NCBI RefSeq assembly: GCF_011065895.1
Contig: NZ_JAALCR010000003.1
Location: 62,001-126,000, forward strand
Length of the DNA stretch: 64,000 bases
Direction of reading: 5' to 3'
From: Paludisphaera rhizosphaerae
GTDB taxonomy: Bacteria; Planctomycetota; Planctomycetia; Isosphaerales; Isosphaeraceae
In this document: positions 62,729 to 64,000 of the stretch, piece by piece
Layout: every line of letters starts with the position of its first letter
How positions within the stretch are numbered: the stretch's first letter is position 1
The notes under the pieces: model-generated
What the model was told of the DNA's origin: nothing
Seen by the model: the letters and a program-made list of their open reading frames with translations, nothing else
The model's database searches: none
Made by a program: the position numbers and the translations under genes

Positions 62729-64000
62729 ATGAGCGCCCTGGCTCAGGATCCGTCGTTTCGTCGTCCGACTCGTCGTCCTCGGCATGCAACGCACAGGCGG
62801 CCGCGATTCGACGCCCTAGAGGACCGTCGGCTCCTGACGCTTTCCGTGCTGAGCGTGAGAATCATGGCCGACTCGATCGCCACCGACGGCGGCCCTGCCG
62901 CGACCATCGGGACCGTTAGCCGTGGCGTTCCTACGAGCCAGGCGTTGACCGTTTCCCTGACGAGTTCTACCCCGAGCGCGGTCTCTGTGCCGGCTTCGGT
63001 CGTGATCCCGGCGGGCCAGACTTCGGCCAACTTCGTCGTGGACGCCACGCCCGGCAACTCGACGATCGGAGATCAGCTCGTCACGATCACGGCTAAGGCA
63101 GAGATTGGCGACCCTCTCAGCAAGGATTCTTCTTTTTCTACCCGGGCCCTCTCTTTCAATGGAGCCGCGGCGACCACGCAATGGGACGGCAAGATCATCG
63201 CGGCGGGGTCGGTGTACACGACATCCTCCAATTTCGCCGTCCAGCGGTTCAATGCGGACGGTTCTCCCGACGCGACGTTCAACAACGGCTTGGCCGCCGT
63301 CCTCGGGATGACAGGACGGTCCATGGTGGGCAAGGCCGTCGCCGTCCAGGCCGACGGCAAGATCCTCGTCGGCGGCTACTTCCAGGACCAGGGCTCCTCG
63401 ACCTGGAACATGCAACTCGCCCGGCTCACCGCCGACGGCCGGCTCGACTCCTCGTTCGGGACCGGCGGCTGGGTGACCCTCATCCCCACGTCGGGCTTCT
63501 ATAACGAGATCTGGGACCTGGCCGTGCTCTCGGACGGGAAAATCCTGATCGGCGGCTCCATCTACAACTCCAGCACTTCCAACGACTTCGCCGTCGTACG
63601 GCTGAACTCAATCGGGTCGCTCGATTCGACCTTCGGGAGTGGCGGCTACGCCACGACCAGCTTCTCGAACGGCAGCGATCGAGGCTACAAGCTGGCGGTG
63701 CAGCCCGACGGCAAAATCCTCCTGGCGGGGTCGAGCTTCGGCGGCAACGCCAGCTCCACATTCGCCGTCGCCCGCTGGACGTCCGACGGCCGGCTCGACT
63801 CCGCGTTCGGCTCGGGCGGCAAGCTCGCGACCGACGTCCCGGGGAACTACGACGAGGCGAGGGGCGTCGCCGTCCAGCCCGACGGGAAAATCTTGGTGGC
63901 CGGCTCTTCCAGCAACGGGATGACCATGGTCCGCTACTCGGCGGCCGGAACCCTGGATGCCTCCTTCGGGACTGGCGGGATCGTCACAAAGAGCTCCGCG
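62729..64000 (+). CDS. Delta-60 repeat surface protein, 3' end outside the window
   Basis: The 424 visible residues have no stop before the window edge. The N-terminus is basic, then FDALEDRRLLT (about residues 27-37), the motif at the start of many large planctomycete exported proteins. A Calx-beta-like sandwich follows (about 45-130). From about residue 155 on there are repeats of about 55-60 residues: VQPDGKILVAGSS, FAVARWTSDGRLDSAFGSGG and close variants. These are delta-60 beta-propeller-like repeats of extracellular proteins, sometimes calcium-binding. The start is ATG preceded by AAAAGGGATTTACA. A full-length protein may be much larger. Confidence 0.85.
   Translation, partial: MSALAQDPSFRRPTRRPRHATHRRPRFDALEDRRLLTLSVLSVRIMADSIATDGGPAATIGTVSRGVPTSQALTVSLTSSTPSAVSVPASVVIPAGQTSANFVVDATPGNSTIGDQLVTITAKAEIGDPLSKDSSFSTRALSFNGAAATTQWDGKIIAAGSVYTTSSNFAVQRFNADGSPDATFNNGLAAVLGMTGRSMVGKAVAVQADGKILVGGYFQDQGSSTWNMQLARLTADGRLDSSFGTGGWVTLIPTSGFYNEIWDLAVLSDGKILIGGSIYNSSTSNDFAVVRLNSIGSLDSTFGSGGYATTSFSNGSDRGYKLAVQPDGKILLAGSSFGGNASSTFAVARWTSDGRLDSAFGSGGKLATDVPGNYDEARGVAVQPDGKILVAGSSSNGMTMVRYSAAGTLDASFGTGGIVTKSSA

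Overview
The window is a GC-rich chromosomal segment of a planctomycete, most likely of the family Isosphaeraceae. The evidence is indirect but consistent. The terminal secreted protein carries the LEDRRLL-type N-terminal motif typical of large planctomycete exported proteins. There are several Tat-exported or signal-peptide enzymes of unknown function. Lineage-restricted hypothetical proteins sit among housekeeping genes, operons are short and strand switches are frequent. About 48 protein genes are supported. I see no rRNA, tRNA, CRISPR array, transposase or prophage.

Layout. 1-3.4 kb: galT (partial), a LOG-family nucleotide hydrolase and an unknown conserved protein. 3.4-4.4 kb: a site-2 protease with a translationally coupled 74-residue acidic-tailed protein. 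4.5-9.9 kb: a three-gene minus-strand operon (GAF-HlyD fusion, HlyD adaptor, and a fusion of a PqqD-like domain, an M50 protease and HlyD) closed by a terminator and divergent from an OprP-like porin; this is the best candidate for an undescribed system. 12-16 kb: NAD-dependent epimerase, a membrane-anchored formylglycine-generating-enzyme-like protein, aldo/keto reductase. 16-18.6 kb: a secreted unknown, then thyA-folA. 18.6-22.2 kb: a lipoprotein and the feoA-feoB-Cys-rich iron operon with a clear promoter and operator. 22.3-25 kb: GT87-like membrane glycosyltransferase and a Tat-exported unknown. 25-25.8 kb: ArsR-SRPBCC operon with an operator inside its promoter and probably a leaderless mRNA. 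26-33.2 kb: TlpA-like thioredoxin, UvrD-type helicase, a secreted beta-propeller-like protein whose 5' end is built from a palindromic repeat, and an unknown. 33.3-34 kb: two divergent tiny basic proteins. 34-36.8 kb: rhodanese, quinone-oxidoreductase-like protein, acidic-tailed unknown. 36.9-40.3 kb: pabB-pabC-nif3-like operon with 4-base overlaps. 40.4-42 kb: sugar isomerase-like protein and YceH. 42-51.2 kb: a GH38-like protein that seems to lack the nucleophile, and a 2060-residue alpha-2-macroglobulin. 51.3-58.2 kb: a same-strand run of GH39, alditol oxidase, catalase-peroxidase KatG and Tat aldo/keto reductase. 58.4-60.4 kb: GlsB/YeaQ membrane protein, a glycine-zipper repeat protein and an NTF2-like secreted protein. 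61.4-62.3 kb: AraC-type regulator. 62.7 kb to the end: a delta-60 repeat surface protein, truncated by the window edge.

How genes may work together. PabB/PabC make p-aminobenzoate for folate, and ThyA/FolA use and regenerate folate for dTMP. FeoA/FeoB import ferrous iron under a palindromic operator at the transcription start. AldO makes H2O2 that KatG could remove, next to a GH39 glycosidase and an aldo/keto reductase, which suggests a sugar/alditol oxidation locus. These links are inferences from gene order and family knowledge.
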